Shown: piece by piece, positions 25,125-35,953 of the stretch
Layout of the letters: the number at the start of each line of letters is the position of its first letter
How positions within the stretch are numbered: position 1 is the stretch's first letter
NCBI GenBank assembly: GCA_002633005.1
Contig: NMRA01000300.1
Coordinates: forward strand, 160,022 to 224,021
Source of the DNA: Phoronis australis
Taxonomy: Eukaryota > Phoronida > Phoronidae
Length of the DNA stretch: 64,000 nt
Direction of reading: 5' to 3'
Notes under the pieces: model-generated
The model's database searches: none
Told to the model about the DNA's origin: nothing
What the model saw: the letters and a program-made list of their open reading frames with translations, nothing else
Program-made: the position numbers and the translations under genes

Positions 25125-25343
25125 GTACCCACTTGGTACTTTACATGATATTTGCCCATTTTGCAGTTTGTACCCACTCGGTACTTGTTATTGACTTTCC
25201 CGTTTTGCTGGACCCAGTTGGTATTATGTACCCATTTGGTACTATGCTAACCTGTGCCACTTAGTATCCGATACTCAATTACACTTTGGGTATCGGAAAT
25301 GTGTGTGTTATCTCTTGTAATTAAGGAACCCATCTGGTTCCTT
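25125..25343. repeat. cluster of GTACCC-N-GGTAC hairpin motifs
   Basis: Imperfect palindromes GTACCCACTTGGTAC (25125), GTACCCACTCGGTAC (25170), GGACCCAGTTGGTAT (25210), GTACCCATTTGGTAC (25228) and AAGGAACCCATCTGGTTCCTT (25323) share an ACCCANTTGGT-like core at uneven spacing. Each can form a short stem. Function unknown. Confidence 0.6.
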
Positions 25344-25436
25344 CTGTGAAATATTTATTTGTAGAGCTGTGACCCTGAAATTCCCAATACAACTTAAAAT
25401 ATATATTATTCTTTTTGTTTTATTTGTCCCCAATAA

Positions 25437-25583
25437 ATAGATTATTACATGTTCTCAGTCGTTATCTCACGTATCTGGAGAATTATCGCCCTCGCGGTTG
25501 ACGCCCCTCGGGCGATAATTCTCCAAAATCCACTCGGGCTCTAGAATATAGGGGATAACGACTGAGAACATGTAATAATCTAT
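25437..25583. mobile_element. foldback element with perfect 30-bp arms
   Basis: 25437-25466 and 25554-25583 are perfect inverted repeats starting ATAGATTATTACATGTTCTC. Inside is a second hairpin, GGAGAATTATCGCCC facing GGGCGATAATTCTCC. The element is 147 bp and non-coding. Confidence 0.85.
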
Positions 25584-26181
25584 ATGTATACAACATCCGT
25601 ATTTTCAAATATATGGGATAAATATACATATACATATACATATATATATAATGGTGAGTACTCCACAGCAGTGCGCTACTTTTCTCGGAAACTTTCGCAC
25701 AAAACTCTGCTGCCCAAAGAATCTGAACTCGTCATTTTAACAACAGATTCTTAAACCTAAGTGCTCTCAGTGGATTGCCGCAGACGACTTTGCAGCTGCA
25801 TGTAATAGAATACAAAAAACAGGAATTACAAATTTCGTGAGAAAAATTTCGTGACTTAAAATTACCGCGATCTCCATGAAAAAACAAAACGAAACGCGGT
25901 CACGTGACTACTAGCGAAAGATCATAATTTTTTAAATATTGCATTTTTGCAATCATTAAGTATTTGAAAAAGATGTAGTTTCACGGTGCACCATCGGCAT
26001 TTAAAAAGAAATAAAAGAAATTTATTAAAAAATTGATACCATGGGTAATAGAGGCACGGAAAATATCTTAAAGTTCAAAAATCGTCGGCAAGGTCAAAGG
26101 CTTTTCTAGACTATTGAAATGTCAAATAAAAGCGACAGTAGATAATTACGATCACATTCTTAAGGCTGATAAGCAACAAAT
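25584..26181. other. non-coding upstream region
   Basis: A TATA-rich (ATATAC)n patch at about 25617-25650; otherwise no feature. It lies upstream of the exon at 26182. No core promoter is recognisable. Confidence 0.4.
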
Positions 26182-26461
26182 ATGCACGTGCTGACAGCTG
26201 TTATGGTGACGGTCATTGTCCAGCTCCGTACACAAAACACAAACAGTTATTCAGACGATCGACCCGTTTGGAATTTCGATGACGTGCTGGAGGCCAAACG
26301 AATTTTTCAGCGCAGGCATGTTGTCGCCGAGGCTCGAAATAGACTTCATCCTTACCTCTTGTTGACCTACGCTGTCTACACAAAGATTTCTTCCGAGTCA
26401 GAATTGAAAACCTGCCCCAGTTGTCCGTCATCCATTACCGCCAGGAGTCTGAAGGTTTCGG
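26182..26461 (+). CDS. candidate exon 1 of secreted TGF-beta-type ligand
   Basis: ATG 26182 opens a 93-codon exon ending at a strong donor (TTTCGG|GTGAGT), leaving phase 1. Residues 1-20 (MHVLTAVMVTVIVQLRTQ) look like a signal peptide. NRLHPYLLLTYAVYTKIS at about residues 53-70 resembles the HPYML-LY helix of TGF-beta propeptides. ITARSLKVSG at the end resembles the (D)xIRSL segment just before the first exon boundary of BMP/Nodal genes. Joining it to 59629 (phase-1 acceptor) restores a glycine codon and gives a continuous frame into the propeptide there. The exon itself is well supported. Its link to the 59.6-kb exon over a 33-kb intron is inference, because other genes lie between. Confidence 0.55.
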
Positions 26462-29400
26462 GTGAGTAGGTTGTGGCTAAGATTTCAAAAAATAAGAAAA
26501 CGGAAAATTGTTGTTTTACACTTTTTACTTTGGTCAACAAATGTGTAGTTGAATACGATGGAATTGCCCTAGTTCAATCAGTGGTATCGCCCCCAACTAA
26601 TCCGGGGTCCTCTCATACGAAACTCGAACTTAGAATGCAGCTTTGAATTTTGATGAATGCGGCCGTGTGGAAACTTTTGCCAAAAGCCTGACACGCACGC
26701 AGTCACAATTTGTTTTATAATTAATATGAGAGAATAACGAATGAGTAAAAATGATTTTGTGAAACGTTTTTAAATAGCAAGGTCGCTCATAATATTTGAC
26801 GAGGCATTGCCCACTGAACGTTTGCAAGATTTAATCGGGAAATTCAATTAAATACGAAAGCAGAGTACATCCATGAACAAATATGATGTTATTTTGAATA
26901 TTTTTGCAGTCTTAAATTAAAGACCTATATGGTCATTGAACTAAATAGATTTGGCAACTGCAACAACTTTTTTCATGTGTCGTATATTTTATAACGTTTA
27001 CACTCATTTAGCAATATGATATAATCATAACGAAGGGAGATAATGCTAGTATGTATAGAGTTCATAATTTCAAATGAAATGTTTAATTTAATATTCAGAA
27101 ACCACACAATCTGCTAATTTTCCTAGTCAAATTGATCGTAGTTGGCTACCACAAAGGATTATCATGAATAGTTGCACCAAATAAATCTAAAGAGCCGACT
27201 GTTTCAATGTCCAAATAATTGAACTTTGAGATTTTTTATTGTTTATTTCGAAAATTTCAATGTACAACAATACGAGTTAAGCCCAGAAAGCGCTAGATAA
27301 CGTTGTATCTGGGCATCACTTAATACAGATGAATGTACATATTTACAAATACAGCAATAATTTCGACGATTTATATAAAACTTTCATTATAAATTTAAAA
27401 AGGGATAGACATAAAAATTTTGATATACATGTGCGATACTGCTGTAGAATATCTTGCCGATAATGATCAAGAGTCGTTAGAAATGGGGAACATTATTAAT
27501 TAAGAACTAAGCTGCGTCAGTTTAAGCAGCAAATGAATCCGCAAAGAAATGGAAATTTGGCAACGTTTTCTATAAGAGCCACATTGTTAGTGGAATCAAG
27601 TTTTCTATAACTATTAAGTTTATCAGAAACTTACAGAAATTCGGAGTAAGCGTGGTTAATATCAGAGTATTGTTCGAGTATCTTGAAATGCTGTACTCTC
27701 TTATTTCGGTTTGCTGTGCAGCCAAAGAAGATAATTATGAGCAAATGATCGCAAGTTTCCACACCGACACAATGGTGGGGTTTCTCTAAAATTCTGTCAA
27801 AGTGTGTTGCTGTTAAGGAACAATCCGTTTCTTGTACAAGTTAATTTTGTGATCGCCGGTAAGTTGAAATAACGTTAAGCACACTGGCAACTCTGAAGCG
27901 ATTGCACACCGTTTCATGTCATGCTTAGGTATGATAATTGAGGTGATTTCTTTTATTTTAATCGGTAAGGAATTCCAGTTAGCAATAATGCATGTTATTA
28001 TTGTGGATCCAGGCCAACGTAAGGTGGATTAAAATATGAGAAACTGAAGTCCAGGTCTAGTTAGTTGCCGATTGTAAGAGTCAAATAGGATTGAACTCTG
28101 AGATGAGATTCATGGTCTGTATTGAGATAATAATACTAGGATCAAACACAGGAATTACAACCAATCTGAAGTTTCGGAAACAAGACTATGATGGTTTAAT
28201 TATTCATTCTGCCAAAATTTGTATTGTGTCTCTTTAAAAAAGATACAAATGACTAGGCCACAAAAATTTCGTCTTAATCCATGGTCATTCATTCAACTGA
28301 AACAAACCAACTAAGATAATTCCATGCATCATTGTGTGCAATAAGTAGTAATCATTTTATGTGTTTTATATGTATATCACGTTGCAAAAACCTGTTTCTA
28401 ATTAGTTCACTTTATTGGTATGTCAACACATTTGCACACGGGTCCATTGGAATACCAGTTATTGTTTTAAATTGAATAGTAGTTTACTCAAAGATTAATT
28501 GACTGTGACGTACAAAATTAGCACTCCGTAATTATTAATTCGTTTAAATATCAGTTCTACTGTACAGTCAAAACTCAACTACAGTGTAAAAATACCTGTT
28601 CGTATTAGACCCCTACTTAGGGAGAATACCTGTTCGTTTAAGTTGCTCAGAGCACAAGCTTTATAATGAAACAGGGCGGCACGTTGAGGAGAGAAACTGT
28701 GGAATTAATTGAAAGTGAAATACATGTTATGTGTCATTACCCTGTCCTTGGTGATGTGCGCAAAAACTTGCTGACGAACATTACAGACGATGGCAAAGTA
28801 ATTAGATAATTTAAAAGCCATAATGTTTGTGAACTAAAAAGTCTGGTGCTAAACATATCAAGAGCAACAGTGCTAAGAGGTGACATTGTATCATTGTGAA
28901 TTATAATGTATAAACTGTGTTGTGAGGCCAACGCCTGCATACTATAATCAGTTGTGGTTCTAATTCTGATACTCAGGTAATGTTTTTAGAAATTTAAATT
29001 TAGATAAACAACTCGCAATGTTTAATGAGTACAAGAAATGAGCAGAGAATTTCCTAATACTTACCCACAGTGTGTCGGAAGTTTAATACATCACTTGTGT
29101 AGTCGTCTGATGTAGAGACTAAGTTGATTGTTTATACAGTTGCACCGGGAGATTGCGAGTATTGCGTGAGTGTTGATACAGTATTATAATAACTAAAGTG
29201 TGTAGATGTCCATAACTGAATGGCTCCCATGCTAGCCGGCAGGTGGCAGGAATCTTTCAACAGTGTTGTTTCTGTTCCAACGAACTACCTATTTTTAGCT
29301 GAACCGTATTTTCTCCTACGTCACAATAAGTGCTGCTAAAACGGTCCTTGGTCGATCGCAAGTGACGTTTCACGAACTCCGCACTATTCTCTCAGAATGG

Positions 29401-29615
29401 GAGTGTATTCTAAGTGACCGCACTTTCATACATGTATTTGTGTCCAGCTCCGACGATGAACCTGAACCGTTCACTCCGTCTCTTTGATTAGACGGGCTTT
29501 CCTTATGCGAAGTTTAGGAGGACGAACTTGGCGGACCACGATTTCGACGCGACATCGGTACAGTTGCGCTATACCTCGTTCGCGCTTATCTATCATTAGT
29601 CAGATGGTTGAAGGT
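26462..29615. other. non-coding stretch, probably intronic
   Basis: AT-rich sequence with no splice-framed open exon I can support. If the 26182 exon joins 59629, this is intron. Confidence 0.45.
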
Positions 29616-29830
29616 GACGCACGTAAATTACGTGCGTAAATCAATTCTTGTTAGTGACGTAAATTAATTATTAACGACGTAAATTATTTTTTGCGGCGTA
29701 AAGTAACTTTTAATGGCGTAAAGTAATTATTTGCGTGCGTAATTTACGCGCGTAAATTAAATATTAACGTGCGTGAATTACGCAAATGGATTGATTTTAA
29801 ATTAAGTCGCAAATGATTACTTTACGCAGC
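29616..29830. repeat. degenerate (A)CGTAAATTA array
   Basis: About ten imperfect units of roughly 20 bp built around GACGTAAATTAATTATTAAC or GCGTAAAGTAATTATTTGCG. The central part contains ACGT-centred palindromes (GCGTAATTTACGCGCGTAAA), so both orientations are present. Confidence 0.75.
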
Positions 29831-30660
29831 AATTTGTTTCGCTGATGCAAACACCAGTATTTAGCGGCACTTCGTGAACGAAACAACTCGTAACCCGACG
29901 TAACCATATGTCAACCATCAACATCGGCGACTATTGTTTTGTTTCACGACGACAAGTCACGAAAATAGCTCGAGTTGAGCAATTTAATTGCGGTCGCGAT
30001 GGATAAGTTCACTCTGCCGTAAGAACTAACAGTCCTATAAGGAAACTCTCGGCTGCTTGAGACTGTAGTCGACTGCGTTCAGGATCCGCCACCAGCCAAC
30101 ACTACGAGTACCTCAACTAATGTGGCCACACCACTGTGCCTTCAAGTCCCAAACATGTTATATAGTTACACGACTGGCAGCTCTCCAGTCACGTGATAAT
30201 ATACAACTCTGGACAAATGACTGATTCGAATACGTTATTTAGTTTCTCATAACCCGTGCATTTTTACATGTTTATGGCGTATATCTCTTGTGTATATTGT
30301 TTGTACTGTATTTTTGCGTGAGGGAGGATGTCGCAGATTGTGTTTGTGTATTTTAGTCACATTTTGATTGTCTTCTTTCTTTCCAAGGGAGTTCGTTGCG
30401 TGATCTACAGTGTACATCATGATGTAGGATCTGCATTACTCTTGATTAAGATTGGTTCACTTTTACCCAGCATGCTTCACATTCTACATGTATCGCTTCC
30501 GCTATTACAATGGAACTAGATAGACTCAACCTCGTTATTTCTATCTGTTCCGACCTACACCTCCTCTATATACACCTACGCCACAACGCTGCCAAATAGT
30601 TTAATAACTCATTTACAAATCTTTCATAGGTACAATTTCAAAGCACTTGGTTTTTCTAAA
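29831..30660. other. non-coding stretch
   Basis: No gene supported. Confidence 0.45.
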
Positions 30661-30728
30661 GAAATCGATAAATTAATGAGATCTCGAGATACAGATTCAC
30701 TAACGAGATCTCGCGATACAGATTCACC
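30661..30728 (+). repeat. short direct repeat
   Basis: Two copies of a 26-27-bp unit: GAGATCTCGAGATACAGATT followed by CACTAAC, and GAGATCTCGCGATACAGATT followed by CACC. The CTCGAGAT core is similar to the array at 11617. Confidence 0.7.
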
Positions 30729-30939
30729 ATTTTAATTCCAGACCTTTTGTACTTTCTTTATTGAGAACGTTTTAACAAATTACGTTGCGTCGGTCCAAAA
30801 ATTCTGTTACTTTGAAAATTGTGAGCATTTTCAATTTCACAAAATTAAAGTAAACTCTAACATTTAAAGAGAAAATCAGCCTGTTTATCAAAGTCAACCG
30901 GAACTCACACTTGTGGTTTTAACCGGCCAAATCACATCC

Positions 30940-31302
30940 TCAAATTTTATAATGTTTGGATTCACTACAATGCTGATTTGATTTTGAATTACAGGAAAAC
31001 GCATTTTCTGAAAATGATTGCAGTGCCAACGCTATGTCAAAAAAGGAGTTCGTCCCTAATTCCCCCAGCTTCTTTATTCTCCCATCCAACGGCTCCTCAA
31101 ACGATGATACCAGACTCCGTTCCTTCATCGCCATGTCCCCCCGATTGGGTGTCCCCCCGATAGTGTGTCCCCCCGGACCCGATGTTCCCAAACCTGGTAA
31201 CTCCTCTTCTCGTTTATTTAATTTTTGCGCGACGTCTTGGTATGCAGCAGGTGCTTGAGCCCATGCGCGTAAGAACGACACACCGGGAGTTGAATTGAAC
31301 AA
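30940..31302 (-). CDS. weak exon candidate, unknown product
   Basis: A minus-strand frame of 120 codons. Its first about 80 residues look protein-like (AYQDVAQKLNKREEELPGLG, then SLVSSFEEPLDGRIKKLGEL). The end (about 30940-31030) is low in information and probably intronic. No splice boundary is convincing, and two other frames on this stretch are also open. Family unrecognised. The KR-containing Gly/Pro-rich stretch could suit a propeptide, but that is a guess. Confidence 0.27.
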   Translation of the reverse strand: MFNSTPGVSFLRAWAQAPAAYQDVAQKLNKREEELPGLGTSGPGGHTIGGTPNRGDMAMKERSLVSSFEEPLDGRIKKLGELGTNSFFDIALALQSFSENAFSCNSKSNQHCSESKHYKI

Positions 31303-31465
31303 ACTTAGGACACTTTTCAGTGAACAGGCATCGGATGATCAATACCAGGGCGCTGAATCTTTGAGACGGAGGAACGTCAGGACAATAGAACATAACGACA
31401 GGGGAACATTGGGCATCGAAAACAACGGTAGCGTACCTGTCATTATTGAGACAAAGAACCATGGA

Positions 31466-31582
31466 TGGGTGAACAGCGGGTGTGGAGATAGAGTGAACAG
31501 TGGGTTTGGAGGTTCGTGAACAGTGGGTATGGAGACGGGTGAACAGTGGGTGTGGAGATGGGTGAACAGTGTGTATGGAGGG
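31466..31582 (+). repeat. 23-bp tandem repeat
   Basis: About five units of GGGTGAACAGTGGGTGTGGA plus GAT, with point differences. This is a small minisatellite. Confidence 0.85.
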
Positions 31583-32506
31583 CATATAGGACCTGGGAAA
31601 GGTCACTATGAACTAGAAAAAGGGTAACAAAATTTTCTCAATGATACTCAAAAATGACATTAGTTTTGTTCTCAAAACTGAATTAAAAATGTTTTTTCTA
31701 AGTTACTGAAAATATTTTGCAAGTTTGTGTATGTTGTGTTTTACAGGATGTGGTAGAACAGTACTTAACCAATCCACTCAAAAGTTTAAGATAGACGTTT
31801 AAAAAGAATTAAATCTACCCTACTGGACGTGTTGCTGAATGCGACATATTTCAAAAGTTGACAAAAATGTAACATCCTGTAGAATGTATTAAAATATGAT
31901 TGATGATCAAGATGACATTGGCTGCCGGTTCCGCTAGGTCCACCAGCCAACACATCTGATTAGTTCTCGATGACGATTGCCATCCTACGAACCAAACAGA
32001 TGTCTTAGCAGGTTGACCCTGCGTTACCAGCCAAGGTAATCAGTTGTAGCCTTTGTGTGTGCAGAATTAAAAAAACAAACTGTGATATACGTATCATGAC
32101 GTCAAATTAGCAACAATTGAATGAACAACAGAAAGTTAGACTCAAACTATGTACATCACAAACCCACCTTGAAAACAACTTCAAGTAACACACCGGCTTA
32201 AATCCCCTAGCATAAGTATCATTTTTCATCGTTCTGTACGTTAATGAATATGACCATGTGAACCGCCGGAATTTCTGAGCATGTGAATGGCTGACGTGCA
32301 GCATCTAGCGCAATATGTTGTTAAACAATGTTATATTATAAAAATGTGCAAGTTAAAGTCGGGACTTTAAAGCGTTTGCTCTATTTGAAGTTTAAAACGT
32401 GTCTAACAGTTTTGGGAAATAATTGAGGTATTTCGAATTTCAAAGAAAAATTGATGTTTATTTGGTTTCCTGCCTCGTTATGTCATCAGTTGACAGTATA
32501 TATGCA
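31583..32506. other. non-coding stretch
   Basis: No gene supported. Confidence 0.45.
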
Positions 32507-32794
32507 ATGGCGTGTAGAGGTTATTTCGTAAGTTAAGAAGACTTTCAAAGTGATCTTGACAAGTCTTATGAAGACAGGTATGGAGATAGGAGTGAATACG
32601 ACACTCAGGCTATAAGTAAAACAGATAATGAGTTAGACCTCGCCATATCGGCAGTCTTTTCGTGCTTGAGGCCGTACGAACTCGACTCTGACGCACCGAC
32701 GTCTTCGGCAAGTGAAGCCGAGTCTACTCAGTCTGTGGACAGTCCTGATTTCAGAGCTGACGGTAGTTATAACCCTTTATTGATCACAATTTAA
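32507..32794 (+). pseudogene. acidic Ser-rich exon with in-frame stop
   Basis: From ATG 32507 the frame reads MACRGYFVS, meets TAA at 32534-32536, then stays open to 32794. The second part has strong coding character: DLDKSYEDRYGDRSEYD, LDLAISAVFSCLRPYELDSD and a Ser/Asp/Glu-rich tail (SASEAESTQSVDSPD). A possible donor follows GACG at 32762 (gtagtt). GTAAGT at 32528 is also a good donor, so the first seven codons could be a separate exon. Either this is a decayed retrocopy or the real start lies in another exon. The LRPYE-then-acidic layout loosely recalls the N-terminus of repetitive P2X7-like proteins in invertebrates, which is not proven. Confidence 0.42.
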
Positions 32795-33222
32795 TTTTCA
32801 AACCACTTTAGTGTCGAGTCATCTTTGCCGCGAACTCTGAATCTAACCGAAGTTTTTACCCTGACTGCCAAAGCTCAGTCGCGAATAGCGGCCACTGATT
32901 TCTTGTCTTGGCTAATGCCCCGTGCGTTTGTCAGGAACGATCATGTCTAACTGGATTATATTTTCGATAAATGGTACTCGTTTCTGTTACAAAATTATGA
33001 AATTATTACCGTTGTGATTAGTCGATTATTTCGGTCTAGTGCCCAAATTGACCTATCGCCAGGATTATGACGGACGGCTTAATTGACCAATCAGAACGCA
33101 GCATTCTGCGTTTCCAAGCCGCCATTTTACCCGACAAACCACACGTAGTAGAGTAAAACTTACTTTAGTCTATACTAATAGCTCAAGAAATTGTCCACTA
33201 AGAATGGGGAAACGGTGTTGAT

Positions 33223-33348
33223 ATGGCGTGTGTAGCAGCGACAGCCGTTATGCTGCATATCCCGTCATTTTTGGCATGTCCTAAGCCGAAAAATGATGTT
33301 GAAAAGCGTAAACTATGGATCAAACTGTACGGCCACACGAGCAGCTGA
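33223..33348 (+). CDS. short ORF, weak exon candidate
   Basis: 41 codons from ATG 33223: MACVAATAVMLHIPSFLACP, then KNDVEKRKLWIKLYGHTSS. The KNDVEKRKLWIKL segment resembles the helix after the loop in THAP domains, but the zinc-ligand cysteines are not in the right places. May be chance. Confidence 0.2.
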   Translation: MACVAATAVMLHIPSFLACPKPKNDVEKRKLWIKLYGHTSS

Positions 33349-34101
33349 ACTTAGCGATGTTGCTTGATAACTCGAAGGCTATAATAAACACAAATATGTT
33401 AGTTCCAAGATACGCACTTTTCAGCTTGGTGGCTATGGTGCAGAGCTATCTCAGATTTTGACTCCCGAGTTTCCTACGTCTGGCCGTCTTTCTCTCGGCA
33501 CCTGCTGGATCTCAGCACTCTAGTGGTAGTCCCCGGAAATTGTTGTTTTCAAGGACATTTTTATTTTATGTTTTATTTTATTTATTTCAACCTAATGGAC
33601 ATTATTTTGTTTCGTATCAGAGGTACATTTTTGTTATTCATAAACCGTAGGCTGGCGTTCAACTGAACTTCTCTCCGGTCAAAATTCAGAGATTCGATCG
33701 GCACAGGGGAGGGCACTGGATTACTGCCGGAACTCAAAGCCTTGGTCGAGCTGTTGTCACTAAAAATAAACTGTTGAATTACTTTTTGACGTGTAGGGGC
33801 CTACCTCTAGTATACACTATGTCTGTAGAGTTAGAGAGAGCTCGCTTTGAAGTTGTTCAAACATGATATTTAGATTTATGAAGCTTTAAAAAAGAATTTG
33901 AGTTATTTTTGTAAATACCCTATCTTGCAACTACCACACCAGACTTGTAATCTTTTCTAACCATACCACGACTTAGTGATCATGCTACCTTCAAAATTAA
34001 ATGAAAGCTACCTTTATGGAATGAAACTACAAAAAATACCAAGTTCATAAGAAGGTAGGCCTAATTTAAATGTTTTCATGGACGGTGCAAACGGACAATT
34101 C
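33349..34101. other. non-coding stretch
   Basis: No gene supported. Confidence 0.45.
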
Positions 34102-34345
34102 CATAGGCGGATATAGGGGGGGCAGGGGCCCCAGCCCCCCCCGCCTTAGCTGACGCAAGCAAAATGAAACAGCAAGAGCGTGAAGCGTGAGGAAATATTG
34201 AGTTCTGTAACTAAGACCGGTAGCGGAAAAGGGGGGCTCAGACTGCAGATCGCGGCGGAATCGTGTAACTGTTTTTTTAGTACACCGATAGATTTTCTGA
34301 ACAGAAGGTCCAACGGTCTACATCCATGGCCCCTGCAACTGTTGG
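34102..34345 (+). mobile_element. hAT-type MITE B, truncated copy
   Basis: Starts CATAGGCGGATATAGGGGGG and shares with the 22951 copy the ordered landmarks GAAACAGCAAGAGCGTGAAG, AAATATTGAGTTC, CCGGTAGCGG, AATCGTGT and TTTTCTGAACAGAAGGTCCA. It carries an extra GGGGGGCTCAGACTGCAGAT segment and lacks the second terminus. Confidence 0.72.
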
Positions 34346-34669
34346 TACAATGCAATACACCTGTTTTAATATTAATAATAAATAATAAACTTCTTTACAG
34401 AGGATAAAATACCATACAATTTAAATATGCTTGAGGCAAAGAGTAATATACAGCATGGTCTTCTTAAAGCAATTAATTAAATTAGATTAAATTAAAATAA
34501 ATGGATATTTAGAAATTAAATTTACAAACTGAATTAAAAATAAATCAAAACTTCTATATCTATGATATCTACAGTGAATTCTAGAGAGGAGAAATGACTG
34601 AAACGAAGGGGGGCAGCTATGATGACAACATCCACAAGTAACTGATGAGTCAGTGTCTGAAGTCATCGA

Positions 34670-34866
34670 CTCGAACGAGCCCCCCAATTTGGTAAATTGG
34701 GCAAAAAGGTCCGCCTCAGCGAAACAATAAGTCCGAGTAAGGGAGACAAAACTCCACGGAAGCACAATCCGTAGGTCTGAACCTAGAGGCCCAGTGTTTT
34801 TAGTCGTCGTTGATTTTTTTGAAAACTTCGAGCCCCTCCTATATTTTAGGCTGGGTGCGCGCATGC
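34670..34866 (+). mobile_element. MITE family A, copy 2
   Basis: Shares GAGCCCCCCAATTTGG, GGGCAAAAAGGTCCGCCTCAG, AGTCCGAGTAAG and the end GGCTGGGTGCGCGCATGC with the copy at 5782. The left terminus is not preserved. Confidence 0.7.
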
Positions 34867-35953
34867 TAATTAAATATTTCTGGCTACGCCAGAGGGCGTG
34901 CCCACTCCTTCCTCACACGACCAAAGACACTGTTTTGGAAATTACGTGAATACGTTTCCTTCGGAAATTGTTGATTGGTGCCCGCTTGCGACATTGTAAT
35001 CCGCCAGTGCCTCATGACGCTACTGTTTTTTCCGCCGAAATACCACCAGTTTCGCCAGCGTGCTCGCAGCTTAACAACCGGCACTGGTAGACTAGATGAC
35101 TTCCTGCTCTTGGAAGACTTCATAAATGTTTCCAGGTCGCTTCTAAGTGGGAGGCTCTTTCTTAAATTTTCCGCAAATCTGTCCATGGGCTTTTTAGTCT
35201 ATTTCTATTTATGCAAATTACGCTTTTTGAAATTTTATGTTTTGAAGAAGCGCTCAACAAACGAATTTTTTAAAATCCTCAAAGTGTTTATAACGTTCTT
35301 ACCTGTATCGTTTCAAGTCCTCAAATGGCCCACATTTTGCCTTGACTTTACATAAGAGACGACGCAAGCTCCTGTGTTGCAGTTGTACATGTGGGGTATG
35401 TGTTTTAAATTAAACAACTTAGGCGTCAAGGCCTCTGAATTTATTTATGGAACTGTTGCTGTTCTGATTTTTTATTTTTACGTTTAAATACTACACGTTG
35501 TCACTTGACGAACGTAAAAAGAGAAAATACTCCGAATATACAAACGTGTGTACAATAGTTACTAAAAACACTTGCGTTGCTTTAAGCAAAATGCGAAGAC
35601 GGCCAAAAAAACTACGATACCACATCTAGTGCAGTACATTTCCGTTGCCCTACTATGTTGTGACTCTAATATCTTGTGAACTCATCAAGCGACCACAAAC
35701 AAATGGTACATCACCCATTACGCAAGGGGTACATCACCCATTACAGCAACTGGAGTGCTGAAATCTCGACAAAGGTTGACATACTAACAAGGAATGTCAT
35801 TCACGCTCAAGAAAGTTCATCTCACAATAACGCCATTGTGTCTCTTCTCTGGGAATTTTAAGGTATCGTCCCATCCATCAACACGTGGTTATCAAACTAA
35901 AATCTAGCAAGCGTTTTTCTGTCAATAATACGTTTTTATGTTTAACACGTAAT
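34867..35953. other. no supportable gene
   Basis: Overlapping ORFs on both strands at 34884-35355 (100 and 126 codons) have no recognised domain or splice framing. Two near-identical 20-bp segments (ACATCACCCATTACGCAAGG and ACATCACCCATTACAGCAAC) sit next to each other at about 35707-35748. Confidence 0.45.
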
